This document shows positions 1 to 7,768 of a stretch of DNA of 33,949 nucleotides, piece by piece (the first letter of the stretch is position 1; every line of letters starts with the position of its first letter). The translations under genes were made by a program, and so were the position numbers. The notes beneath the pieces were generated by a model. That model saw only the letters and a list, made by a program, of their open reading frames with translations, was not told where the DNA came from and did not search any database. Origin of the DNA: an uncultured Lachnospiraceae bacterium (GTDB taxonomy: Bacteria; Bacillota; Clostridia; Lachnospirales; Lachnospiraceae); the NCBI GenBank assembly GCA_948794795.1, contig CAQGLR010000041.1, forward strand, positions 1 to 33,949, read 5' to 3'.

Positions 1-472
1 CTGGCTTTTATTATGGCATAGTTCTCTATTTTTTACAAGTAAGTTAGTGCATATGCACCCGAACCCTCCTCTTCCTTCTTTTAATTTAATATATCTTTAC
101 CTCTTTCTGTCCAACAAATATTTTTGATGCACATGCACATATGGAAAATATCAACAGAAAAAGTATGATGATAATCTGTAGAATTAGATAGATACATGGA
201 AGAAAAATAGACGAAAAAAGAGGAGGAGGGGGAATGGCTGCAAATACAGGCTTCACTATATCTGTAAAATATATATGGCAGCAGGTTTACATAACACTTT
301 ATATCTAATATTGTAAAAATTGCTTTGTGTGTATTGCAAGCACATTCTAATAGCAATTCTTGAATCAAATTTATATTTCAACTCATTAAAATCCTACAGA
401 ATTTTTTAAACAACAAAAACAGGTCAAGAAATCCTCTTCCTCAGCCTGTTTTATTTAATTTATATTTTCAGT
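1..472. other. Gene-free stretch with one copy of a diverged repeat
   Basis: No convincing gene is present in these bases. The open frames are low-complexity and lack ribosome binding sites. Bases about 239-290 resemble bases about 1684-1738 (shared core around CAAATACA-GCTT-ACTATAT-TGTAAA and GGCAGCAG), so this looks like one of two diverged copies of the same sequence. A hairpin terminator occupies 416-453. Confidence 0.4.
416..453 (-). terminator. Hairpin terminator after the 52-codon gene
   Basis: The outer arms AAAACAGG and CCTGTTTT pair perfectly, with weaker AAGA/TCTT pairing inside. On the minus strand the stem is followed by TTTTTG. It lies about 20 bases past the stop codon of the small minus-strand gene at 473-631, so it probably ends that transcript. 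The plus-strand side also runs into TTTTA, so it may work in both directions. Confidence 0.5.
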
Positions 473-631
473 CTAAATTGTCGGCCAAGTGGGTTCTGGA
501 AGATTTTCAGCTTCCCTTCTGCCAGCTTCTTCTAAAATTGCAATCTGCCTGTCCATTTCTTCTTCTGACATATTCCTGATTTCTTCAGGGATTTCAACAA
601 TCCGGTCATCTAATACATATGGTTTTATCAT
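473..631 (-). CDS. Small acidic hypothetical protein, 52 aa
   Basis: The frame begins MIKPYVLDDRIVEIPEE and ends EPTWPTI before a TAG stop. It is acidic and predicted helical, with the stretch EEEMDRQIAILEEAGRREAE in the middle. The second of two adjacent ATGs (629-631) was chosen because GGGGAGG lies about 7 bases upstream, a better distance than for the ATG at 632-634. A hairpin terminator follows 20 bases later. The strong ribosome site, clean end and terminator support a real gene. I do not recognise a named family and assign no function. Confidence 0.6.
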   Translation of the reverse strand: MIKPYVLDDRIVEIPEEIRNMSEEEMDRQIAILEEAGRREAENLPEPTWPTI

Positions 632-892
632 CATATCACCTCCCCGGAATTAATTTTATAATTTATTTTAATCTGTTTCCATTTTCTAAAAATAACAGTC
701 ACCCTGTTAGAATTGCCTGTTATCCATAAATCTAATCAAAATTATAGGCTTTTAAAGTTACATCACAAGCAGAATTTTTCTATTTCCACTTGCCATAGTT
801 CTCTCTTTTTCCTTTCTTCCTCCTCCAATTTTCTAACAAGCTAATGCTACATACAGGATGACTTATAAAATATATTGCCATTACATTATATA

Positions 893-911
893 TTGTTGAT
901 TTATTTCAACA
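893..911. promoter_or_regulatory. Third copy of the TTGTTGA-N6-TCAACA inverted repeat
   Basis: TTGTTGA, six bases, then TCAACA matches the two operator-like repeats at 7538-7557 and 12341-12360 in both arms and spacing. On the minus strand TATAATG follows closely, but the gap from TTGAAA to TATAAT is only 13 bases, too short for a normal promoter. It may therefore be a decayed or differently used copy. It lies between the small gene at 473-631 and the VaFE fragment. Confidence 0.35.
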
Positions 912-924
912 TTTTTGTGCAATT

Positions 925-1377
925 TCAGATAATGTTGTTTAAAATAAGGATTTTTGGAAAAATAGAAGGAGCATAAATAACAAGCCCACTGTATCTTACA
1001 GTGTCATGTAACACCATATCCTCTTCCGCATTTGCCAGTTTTAACCCAGTTTTTGCATCAAGCATATCTGTTTTAATCTTAGGAATAGAAACTGACTGCT
1101 CCTCATCCATTAAACCGCTGTGTTCTGCAACACTCTTTCTTTCGTACAAATCTCCCTGGTAGAAGATTTCCTCGAACATTACTAAATCAGTTTCCGCCAT
1201 CCCCTCTGCATTAAAGGTAAATACAACCTCTGTTGTGCCATCTGCAGTATCAGGTGTAAAGGTTGTTGTGCCTTTGATATATTTCCTGTCAGCATCCCTT
1301 GCTGTCTGACCTGTAGATACATATAATTGATCACCCTGTTGACTGCCTGCTGCCCTTCTTTTCCTATTTTTAAACAT
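925..1377 (-). pseudogene. Fragment of a VaFE-repeat surface-anchored protein
   Basis: About 100 residues in the middle of this 150-codon frame read like a VaFE (T-Q ester bond) repeat. They include TTTFTPDTADGTTEVVFTF, then a short loop with VMFEEIF, and then the start of the next repeat, DMVLHDTVRYSGL. Such repeats form the stalk of LPXTG-anchored adhesins and pilins in Gram-positives, proteins of many hundred residues. There is no signal peptide, no further repeat and no sorting signal. Similarity stops after YSGL, where the frame runs into AT-rich noncoding sequence. The frame start at 1377 is not a credible native start. I read this as an internal remnant left by deletion. Confidence 0.6.
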
Positions 1378-2109
1378 TTTAAAGTATCAGATTATTTATA
1401 TCATTTTTTTCTATTAACTGTTATATCATGGACATTCCAAGCCTCACAGAGCAATTTTTATATAGAAACCATTACTATCCATCTAATCCATAAAATTATC
1501 CTCATAATACTTCAATACACATTCTGGTAATACTCTGTAATCCTCTTTATAGTCCATCCAAAAAAACATCTTCATTTACTTTTTAATACATTTTTGCCTT
1601 TTGGGGACTGCTGGAAATTCTTGATATAAATTTAAAGATGAAATATATAAACAGAAAAAAAGAGGAAGATTTTCCTGCTTGCAACAAATACAAGCTTAAC
1701 TATATATGTAAAGTCTACAGGGCAGCAGACTGCATATAGAAAATTCCATATTTACTGGTAAAACACAAAAATTTAGTTTTCATATCCTCATATAATATAA
1801 CCAGATACCATTATCAGATTTATAGAACAAGTTCTATGTTAAAACCATATTCCTGCTAATCCTCACAAATGTCCCAGCAGAGCTTTTAGGCAGATGTTTA
1901 TAAACTTTTTTAAGCCACTTTATATTCTATTCATTAAAATCTTATTCTTTTTATGTTTTTTATTAATTTATAGCAGTTATATTACATACCAGAATTTTTT
2001 TAAAAACAAATACCTTCCATCTAAATAAGGCAGAAAAATAAAGGAAAAACGCAGAAGAAATACCAGTTATTTTTTTCATGCACCCAATATAAGAAAACCC
2101 CTCCAGATT
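1378..2109. other. Gene-free stretch with second repeat copy and a short broken frame
   Basis: No intact gene was found. The second copy of the diverged repeat lies at about 1684-1738. On the minus strand 1483-1575 encodes a 30-residue frame rich in D, Y and E (MKMFFWMDYKEDYRVLPECV and on to a TAG). A further short frame follows in phase, which suggests the remains of a coding sequence. I cannot name it. Confidence 0.35.
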
Positions 2110-2155
2110 AAAGAACATCAGAAAAAGCTGTAAATACCTTTTCCTGATGTTCTTT
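2110..2155 (-). terminator. Long hairpin after the antitoxin gene
   Basis: AAAGAACATCAG and CTGATGTTCTTT pair over 12 bases without mismatch. The stem extends with GAAAAG/CTTTTT (one G-T pair) to about 18 bases around a 10-base loop. It begins about 30 bases past the antitoxin stop codon. There is no long U-tract on either side, so termination is probable but not certain. Confidence 0.6.
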
Positions 2156-2183
2156 GAAAACCTGTAATCTTGCCAGCATATAT

Positions 2184-3212
2184 TCATATCTGCAGACTGT
2201 CTGCATACTTATACCTGATAATATCCCCTTGTGCAGTTTCTGTATATGCCTTTTCCTTGTGCATAAATTCCACAATCTCCCTTTTTGTCATCTTCCCAAG
2301 CTTCCTGATAACCATATCCAGTATTTCTTTATCCACATAATTAAGTGAAGGATAAGCAGATGCTTCCTGCAGGCTGAAGTGGTATGCATATGTTTCCCCC
2401 ATATCTACTTCTTCGCAAGGAACCCCTTTCAGATTTATAATTGAACCATGCCCTACCGGGACTGCCCCCATAGGCAGGGCCTGGTATGCAAGGCCTGTTA
2501 TTGCACTGCCCCTCCTTTTATAAGAAAGCTGGTCTGAATACCACATCAGTTTCATCAATTTTACCTTATACAGGCTGGTCACTTTGTCTGCAGCAGCAAA
2601 ATACCGTATTACATCCACAACTTTATCTAAAGAAAGTACAGTATTCCCCTGGAGCATGCTGTTACCCTGGATTTTTGCATACCTTGCTTCAATCGCCCTT
2701 CTCAGGTAACTGTCCTGGTTATCTTCATAAATGGCTGCAGCTGTTTCAAAATATTTATGGTAAGATTCCACCAAAAGGCTGTCTTTTGCACCTTTTAGCA
2801 GGTCCAGAAACCATCCAGGGTCATGTCCGATTTTTTTCAATATAGTGTCATGTGCCTTATCCTGTACCTGGTATCCCTCATACCTGGTTATAGTCTTGCC
2901 TCCCCATCCCAGAAGGGTACAGAGGTCTTTCTGGCTGATACCATACTTCCTGCGGATAGCAACAATTTCCCCAGAAGTAAGAAGCCCCTGTGATTTCCTG
3001 TAAGCATCCCTGACAGCAACAGTATTCCGGCCTGCCTGTTCTTCATCCATATATAATTCTTCTGCTTCATCACAATAAAAATACACCGCTTCATACTCCA
3101 CTGGTACATCCTTAAAACTGGCCCGTTCTATTACACGGACTGTTTTCACCTCATGTTCTTCCATGCAGCAGGTACACAGACATTTCCTGCTATAAACCAC
3201 TTCCATATCCAT
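2184..3212 (-). CDS. MqsA-type zinc finger/HTH antitoxin fused to a SocA/Panacea (DUF4065) domain
   Basis: This 342-residue protein is the probable antitoxin and operon repressor. Residues 9-50 carry a cysteine cluster (CLCTCC, then a later YFYC) like the MqsA/YgiT zinc-binding domain. Residues about 75-130 form an XRE helix-turn-helix (TSGEIVAIRRKYGISQKDL, LLGWGGKTITRYEGY). Residues about 200-320 match the DUF4065/SocA-like Panacea fold (TSLYKVKLMKLMWYSDQLSY, then a histidine-containing region and VIRKLGKMTKREIVEFMH). Panacea domains are known antitoxin modules that neutralise varied toxins. It starts 14 bases after the toxin stop behind AAAGGGGG, so the two are one operon. Toxin-first order and a palindrome over the promoter fit autoregulation. 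The domain calls are firm; the pairing with this toxin is inferred from the operon. Confidence 0.85.
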   Translation of the reverse strand: MDMEVVYSRKCLCTCCMEEHEVKTVRVIERASFKDVPVEYEAVYFYCDEAEELYMDEEQAGRNTVAVRDAYRKSQGLLTSGEIVAIRRKYGISQKDLCTLLGWGGKTITRYEGYQVQDKAHDTILKKIGHDPGWFLDLLKGAKDSLLVESYHKYFETAAAIYEDNQDSYLRRAIEARYAKIQGNSMLQGNTVLSLDKVVDVIRYFAAADKVTSLYKVKLMKLMWYSDQLSYKRRGSAITGLAYQALPMGAVPVGHGSIINLKGVPCEEVDMGETYAYHFSLQEASAYPSLNYVDKEILDMVIRKLGKMTKREIVEFMHKEKAYTETAQGDIIRYKYADSLQI

Positions 3213-3226
3213 GAAAACACCCCCTT

Positions 3227-3667
3227 TCAGTCCTTCCTGTATGGGAACATCCCTGGTGTAAATGCCCTTTCTGCAAAATGGAAAGACATCACAAAAGCTG
3301 CTGGATACCCATACATGCCAAGCAGTTCCACCCTGATTTTGATATATACATCATCCCTGCCATTGTAAACTTTCCCAAATTCCCTCATCTCACTTCTTTT
3401 TGGAAACCTGGTGTCTGTAACTGTCCTTATATATTCTTCTTCAGTGAGGGTCATTAGTTCCCTTTTCAAGGCATCCACCGGATTTTCATCTGGGAATAAT
3501 TTATCCATTGTATACTGGTTGGTAAATTTTTCATCCCTCTGCCTGTCAACCAACCTGTGTACCTGGAAATTTATCTTTGCACCATTACTAAGTGCATACT
3601 TCAAATTTTGTATATAGGATTTTACTTCTAACCTGCTTTCAATCCGCTCTCTTGTTTCTTCTGCCAA
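3227..3667 (-). CDS. MqsR-like toxin (candidate)
   Basis: The 146-residue protein starts at TTG (3665-3667) behind a well-placed AAAGGAG. No ATG gives a better start. The C-terminal half resembles MqsR ribonuclease toxins: LTEEEYIRTVTDTR, then the aromatic stretch EFGKVYNGRDDVYIKIRVE and a hydrophobic strand FVMSFHFAE. The corresponding E. coli MqsR pattern is LSESDFYKSMTTY followed by VYLKITV and VSFK. It is about 45 residues longer than E. coli MqsR. MqsR cleaves mRNA at GCU sites; whether this protein does is unknown. Its position just upstream of an MqsA-like/Panacea antitoxin supports the call. Some other small RelE-fold toxin is the main alternative. Confidence 0.65.
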   Translation of the reverse strand: MAEETRERIESRLEVKSYIQNLKYALSNGAKINFQVHRLVDRQRDEKFTNQYTMDKLFPDENPVDALKRELMTLTEEEYIRTVTDTRFPKRSEMREFGKVYNGRDDVYIKIRVELLGMYGYPAAFVMSFHFAERAFTPGMFPYRKD

Positions 3668-3685
3668 TCCAGTCTCCTTTGTTGT

Positions 3686-3701
3686 AGTATCAACTGATAC
3701 T
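3686..3701. promoter_or_regulatory. Palindromic operator of the toxin-antitoxin operon
   Basis: AGTATCA and TGATACT are exact inverted repeats with two bases between. The palindrome begins 3 bases after the -10 box of the minus-strand promoter and covers the expected transcription start. It ends 18 bases before the toxin start codon. This is the expected place for an HTH antitoxin to repress its own operon. Confidence 0.7.
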
Positions 3702-3704
3702 TTT

Positions 3705-3733
3705 ATAATATTCCAAAACCCTTCTTATGTCAA
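3705..3733 (-). promoter_or_regulatory. Near-consensus promoter of the toxin-antitoxin operon
   Basis: On the minus strand a perfect TTGACA (3728-3733) is followed after exactly 17 bases by TATTAT (3705-3710). This is the strongest sigma-A-type promoter in the left part of the window, and it leads straight into the operator palindrome and the toxin gene. Confidence 0.8.
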
Positions 3734-3833
3734 CCAGAAATACTATTACAACACGTCCATTTCATAAATTCCAATAATTTCTATTTATTTTTGAGGGGGA
3801 CGGACGTGCTATTACAAGTATAACCTTCCTGTT

Positions 3834-5129
3834 CTAGCCCACACCCTGCCTGTAATTTTTCTTTATTTTTTCCTGTTCCTCTGGCTTCGCAACCCGCCAT
3901 ATTTTGCAGACTGTCCTCTCTACCTCTTCCCATGTAATGCCACCCTGGAGCAGTTTTTCATCAATTCTCTCCATTTCTTTCCATGCATCAAAAACAATAA
4001 TGGAACCCAGCCCTGTATAAGAGCCACTGCTTGTTGTCAATGCCAGGGCATAGTCTGTAATTTCTTTTTTGTCTTTTGCATTAAAATATTCCGGCATATA
4101 ATTATTTTTCTTATAAAACTCTATATACTGCCTGGTCACATAACTTTTATTTTTGTTATCCCCCTTTTCCAAATGGTCTGGATCAAACTCCATGATTATA
4201 TATCCGTTGGAAATATATCCACCATTATCTTCCAATGTGCCAACATTTGCACTGTTTTCCTCCTGCCGTTCCCTGAGAAACTCTACCAGCGTACCAATTT
4301 CAGCCGTCTGCTCTGTATAGTATCCAAAATAGGATGAACTTTTCCCAGATTCCATATGTTTTTTGTAGTAAATATCAGAAAAAACCATATGATAACTATA
4401 TTTCTTACTATTTGAACAAAGCTTTTCACCATAACCATATTCCACAGCTATAAGCCTGCTTCCATCTGGAAAATCATACTTATAATATGCTGCATGGATA
4501 TTCTGGTCTACATACCACAGCCCTCAGTCCTCCACATTTTCTAACCACTCCATGCGGTCTTCATCACTTTTAAGCCCTGGCAGGACTGCCTGTATATATA
4601 CTTTGGAAATACTATCTACATGCGGCACCGCATGAAACTCATCCTGTTCTGTATGTCCCGGCAATTGCTCCGTCCTGGATTTTTGTAATTCCCTGTCTTT
4701 TCTCTTAAACTCCCGGATTTTCCTTACTGTCATTTCTGGTGTAACTTCCTTCCTCTTATCTGCACCAACATTCAGCATCTCTGTCAGCTACGACAATGAA
4801 TAACCCTGGTATCTGGCATCAAGTTCCGGTGAACTGCCATTTTCTGAAAACTCGGTGCAGATGTTAATAAACCTTGTTGCTGTTGGCTGGGAAATATTAA
4901 ATTTTTCTTTTGCAAATTCATATATGTTCTTATATCCTTCCTTTTGATACCAGCCGTTATCTTTTATCTTTTTCAGATGCCATCCAATCCTGACAAATGA
5001 CTCTTTAATATTTTTCAGTTCTGTCCTTATAATATCCACTGATTTTCCATATCCTGTATCACATACATCTTTACTGCATGGAATTGCTACTGTCCCAGAC
5101 TGGCCTTCCAAATAAATATTGTTTCCCAT
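3834..5129 (-). pseudogene. Helix-turn-helix accessory protein gene broken by two nonsense codons
   Basis: Three open frames lie in one phase, separated only by single stop codons: TAG at 4788-4790 and TGA at 4524-4526. Joined, they give about 430 residues. The N-terminal part (IIRTELKNIKESFVRIGWHL, then ISQPTATRFINIC) looks like a DNA-binding, ParB/DUF3102-like module. A basic linker and a C-terminal domain with YYKYDFPDGSRLIAVEYGYG follow. That last block begins before the third frame's first possible start, which shows the TGA is internal. The amber codon probably replaced a Gln (CAG) and the TGA a Trp (TGG), both single transitions. The start at 5127-5129 has GGAGG 9 bases upstream and lies 22 bases after the methyltransferase, so the two formed an operon. 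The family name is uncertain. Confidence 0.7.
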
Positions 5130-5151
5130 ATTAAAATCCCTCCTCCTGTTG

Positions 5152-6342
5152 TTATGCTGTTTCCATATACAGATGGTTATAAGTTTTTGGAACAGCTGTT
5201 TTTCCATTCATCCTTTCATCTGTACACACAAATGACGGGTCTTTCACAAGCTTGTATAAATGTTCCCCTATCAGCTGCACGCAGTTTGTGACAATCCCAT
5301 TCCCCACCTGCCTGCAGAGCTGCCCGCCGGCTATACCCAGTCCCCTGCATTTATCTGCATCTTCTGGTGTAAGCCCCATAAGCTGGAAGCACTGTGCTGG
5401 TGTAAGCCTTTCTGCAGAATAATGCTTCTTTTTTGTTTTTTCATTTACTGGAATATCCTGTACAACAGGCAATGCCATGCCAGAAGGTACACCGTCCCCA
5501 TCCAGTATATCCAGAAGTGTAACCAGCCTTTTATCATGGATGGGATGGCTTATGTCTGAGCCTGGGCTTAGTATATCCCCAACTTTCATACTGCACTCAA
5601 ATGGTATCGGAAAAGTATACCTGCCAAGCCCGGTTTCTTCCCTTATGCAGACAATAAATACCCTTTCCCTTGTCTGGGGTATGCCACAGTTTTTTGCATT
5701 TATTACATTCCAGTATGTTTTATAGCCAAGCCTGCGCAGGGCAGCAAGTATTTTTTCAAAATCCTGTTTAAATTTCCCTATTAGATCTTTTACATTTTCA
5801 AACAGGATGTATTCAGGCTGTGTGCCATCCTGTACTGCCCTTTCCAGCAGCCGCATGGCCTGCCATACAAGTGAACTCCTTGTTCCAGAATCCTCTTCCA
5901 GTCCCTTTCTGTTCCCTGCGCATGAGATGTCAGTGCAGGGAAAACTGCATGACCAGAAATCCGCCATGGGAAGCGCTTCAATCTTGCTGATATCACCAAG
6001 GTTATGGCACAGGCGGTTTGCAAGCCAGTGCCTCCTGATTTCGTACTCCCTGCCTTTCCTGTTTCTGTTCCAGTTATAAGCTTTCCTTTTCTCTGGATTG
6101 AACCCGATATTTTTATCAGTAAGTTCCTGTATCATTTCCTCCTCATCTGGATAAAAACTATAGCTGTTAACCATCTCCTGTGTAAGTTCTTTGTGTACCG
6201 CTGCATATCCACAAACTGCCTCCTTATCTATTTCCGGAACTGCAAGTACATCAAGGTCAACCACCCCTGAATTTTCCAGTCCCCTTTCCTGGCAGCCAAT
6301 ACCAGAAAACAGAATGTTTGCTGTAAGATTCAATTTTTCCAT
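5152..6342 (-). CDS. DNA cytosine-C5 methyltransferase
   Basis: This enzyme transfers a methyl group from S-adenosylmethionine to C5 of cytosine. Counting from the chosen start, motif I is LFSGIGCQERGLE near residue 11. The catalytic Pro-Cys is in SFPCTDISCAG (Cys136). Motif VI is FENVK (about 181), motif VIII QTRERVFIVCI (about 223), motif IX RLTPAQCFQLMGL, and motif X LCRQVGNGIV near residue 343. All key motifs are intact, and the length of 396 residues fits. The second ATG (6340-6342) was chosen because AGAAAGGG sits 8 bases before it but only 1 base before the ATG at 6351. No restriction endonuclease lies nearby, so it is an orphan methylase, probably mobile-element derived. The target sequence cannot be read from the DNA. 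Confidence 0.95.
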   Translation of the reverse strand: MEKLNLTANILFSGIGCQERGLENSGVVDLDVLAVPEIDKEAVCGYAAVHKELTQEMVNSYSFYPDEEEMIQELTDKNIGFNPEKRKAYNWNRNRKGREYEIRRHWLANRLCHNLGDISKIEALPMADFWSCSFPCTDISCAGNRKGLEEDSGTRSSLVWQAMRLLERAVQDGTQPEYILFENVKDLIGKFKQDFEKILAALRRLGYKTYWNVINAKNCGIPQTRERVFIVCIREETGLGRYTFPIPFECSMKVGDILSPGSDISHPIHDKRLVTLLDILDGDGVPSGMALPVVQDIPVNEKTKKKHYSAERLTPAQCFQLMGLTPEDADKCRGLGIAGGQLCRQVGNGIVTNCVQLIGEHLYKLVKDPSFVCTDERMNGKTAVPKTYNHLYMETA

Positions 6343-6545
6343 ATATACCATGCCCTTTCTGCCACTTTACCGGCTTTCTGTGTTCCTGTTACAGGGATAT
6401 GGTATCAATTTTTTTCATTCCACCTGGTTTTGCAAAAATAGAAAGCATATTTTGTAGATTTTTGTATCTTTTTATGATATAATTTCTTATATTCACATAC
6501 ATATAGATACAATTTCTATGTAAAGTTAACTGGGAGGTTAACAGG

Positions 6546-7169
6546 ATGAAAAAGAAAACAAAAATAACATTGACAGACAAGGATATATATGCTTGCAATA
6601 ATTTCAAAGAAAAACGTATAAAATGTGGCCTGGACCAGAAGGAATGGGCAGAGGTTATAGGTATAAGCCTTGGCCTGGTCAAAGGTATCGAAGGACATGT
6701 ACGCAGATGCACACCAGGTACAGAAGAAAAAGTAAAGAAATATATGGAACAATTACATGCTTCCCCGGACATACCAGATACCCGCAGCCTTGAAGAACGT
6801 ATACTGTATGATTTGTTCCTAAGCCACATGGGCATGATGGGAAAGAAAGAGACTGCCTATTATGCTGACTCTTGTATAATGTCAATACATAAAATCTTAT
6901 CTGGTGCAGATAAATTGAAGACAAAGGATGAGCAGAAACTGTATTTCCAGTATTTAGACATATTTCTTGATATGCTCACCAGTGCCTCTTATAAATCTGC
7001 CTGTGCCATAACTGATAATCTGGATGTACTGGATATTGCAATAAAATTGCATGCTGGCTTCATAAAAAAACTGGACAAGAACTACAAAACCGCAAGGGAA
7101 ACTTCTGTACCTAAAAAAGAGGAAACAGAAAAACAGTTAAGCCTTTTCGATGATATAGACAATACATAA
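6546..7169 (+). CDS. XRE-like helix-turn-helix protein, 207 aa
   Basis: Residues about 12-70 form a helix-turn-helix resembling the XRE family: ACNNFKEKRIKCGLDQKEWA, then VIGISLGLVKGIEG, then EEKVKKYMEQL. The remaining 130 residues are helical, charged and unassigned. The start ATG follows GGGAGG by 8 bases. The gene diverges from the methyltransferase across a 203-base intergenic region, the usual layout for a regulator of its neighbour, so it may control that operon. This is inferred from position only. The C-terminal DNTLDVLD-like stretch has no recognised fold. Confidence 0.7.
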   Translation: MKKKTKITLTDKDIYACNNFKEKRIKCGLDQKEWAEVIGISLGLVKGIEGHVRRCTPGTEEKVKKYMEQLHASPDIPDTRSLEERILYDLFLSHMGMMGKKETAYYADSCIMSIHKILSGADKLKTKDEQKLYFQYLDIFLDMLTSASYKSACAITDNLDVLDIAIKLHAGFIKKLDKNYKTARETSVPKKEETEKQLSLFDDIDNT

Positions 7170-7189
7170 GGACTGCTTCAAACACAAGC

Positions 7190-7455
7190 AGAATTTTGGA
7201 AAGGATATTATACTGATACCAGTGTCCAAAGTATCTTGCATATATTCAGGTACAACACTTCCTATAACTCCCTGTATTGTATCATACAAAGCAATACCAT
7301 TTTCTAACTCAATACACTGCTTTAGAAATTCTTAATTGGATTTTGCAAAAATTTCAATTTCTTCCCAGATATCCACATTTGCTAGTTTTGCAAACATTAC
7401 AATTCTCATAATAGCAAACAGTTTATGCTTTACTTTTTTCCTGATGTTTATTCTT
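7190..7455 (-). pseudogene. Remnant of an ISAs1-family transposase N-terminus
   Basis: The minus strand reads VKHKLFAIMRIVMFAKLANV, then DIWEEIEIFAKSN, a TAA stop, then EFLKQCIELENG and YDTIQGVIGSVVPEYMQ in the same phase. This is the conserved N-terminal (DDE_Tnp_1-associated) part of ISAs1-family transposases, including the W-EIE-FA pattern and the ENG-P-HDT-like turn. The TAA probably replaced a Glu codon (GAA). The catalytic domain is missing and no terminal repeats were found, so only an old fragment remains. Confidence 0.65.
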
Positions 7456-7768
7456 GCACATCTTATAAATACTTTGGGCACAAGCATAAGTACCTGGATA
7501 CATTTTTACCAAAAAATACTCTGCTGCAATCCACGTATTGTTGATTTTCATCAACAATATGCTATAATTAAATAGATGGAAATTTTTTGGTTCTTTAAAA
7601 CCCTTTTCAAACTTTATACGTTATATAAGCCAAAAGCAGCAAAGGTGGTGGTTTACATTGTTTATTTGAAAAATAATTGTTCTGGCTAAATGGTATCCAG
7701 GCAATTATTTACATGACAAAAAATGAAAATTATAACTTCTAAAAACCAGGAAATGGAGGAAATGTATA
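7456..7768 (+). promoter_or_regulatory. Leader region of the large surface-protein gene
   Basis: This stretch has no gene. It holds the operator/promoter described at 7536-7568, followed by about 200 bases of AT-rich untranslated leader and the ribosome site AATGGAGG before the ATG at 7769. I saw no clear riboswitch or terminator in the leader. Confidence 0.45.
7536..7568 (+). promoter_or_regulatory. Promoter with an inverted-repeat operator across the -35
   Basis: TATTGTTGAT and ATCAACAATA are perfect 10-base inverted repeats around a 4-base loop (7536-7559). The right arm leads into TATGCTATAAT, whose -10 is TATAAT at 7563-7568. The -35, TTGATT (7541-7546), lies inside the left arm, with a 16-base spacer. 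A protein bound to the repeat would block RNA polymerase. The same arrangement is found at 12341-12371. Confidence 0.7.

Noticed and set aside
1963..2187. A 74-codon minus-strand frame after the antitoxin gene.
   Set aside because: It overlaps the end of the antitoxin gene, passes through the terminator stem and has no ribosome binding site.
5152..7169. Complete restriction-modification system around the methyltransferase.
   Set aside because: No endonuclease-like gene is present; the neighbours are an HTH protein and a DNA-binding pseudogene.
7538..7557. Rex-binding site for TTGTTGA-N6-TCAACAA.
   Set aside because: Rex sites in Clostridia have TTGTTAA-N4-TTAACAA; both the spacing and one arm base differ. 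It is kept as an unknown operator.
7336..7575. A 79-codon plus-strand frame beginning at 7336.
   Set aside because: It is antisense to the ISAs1 remnant and overlaps the regulated promoter.
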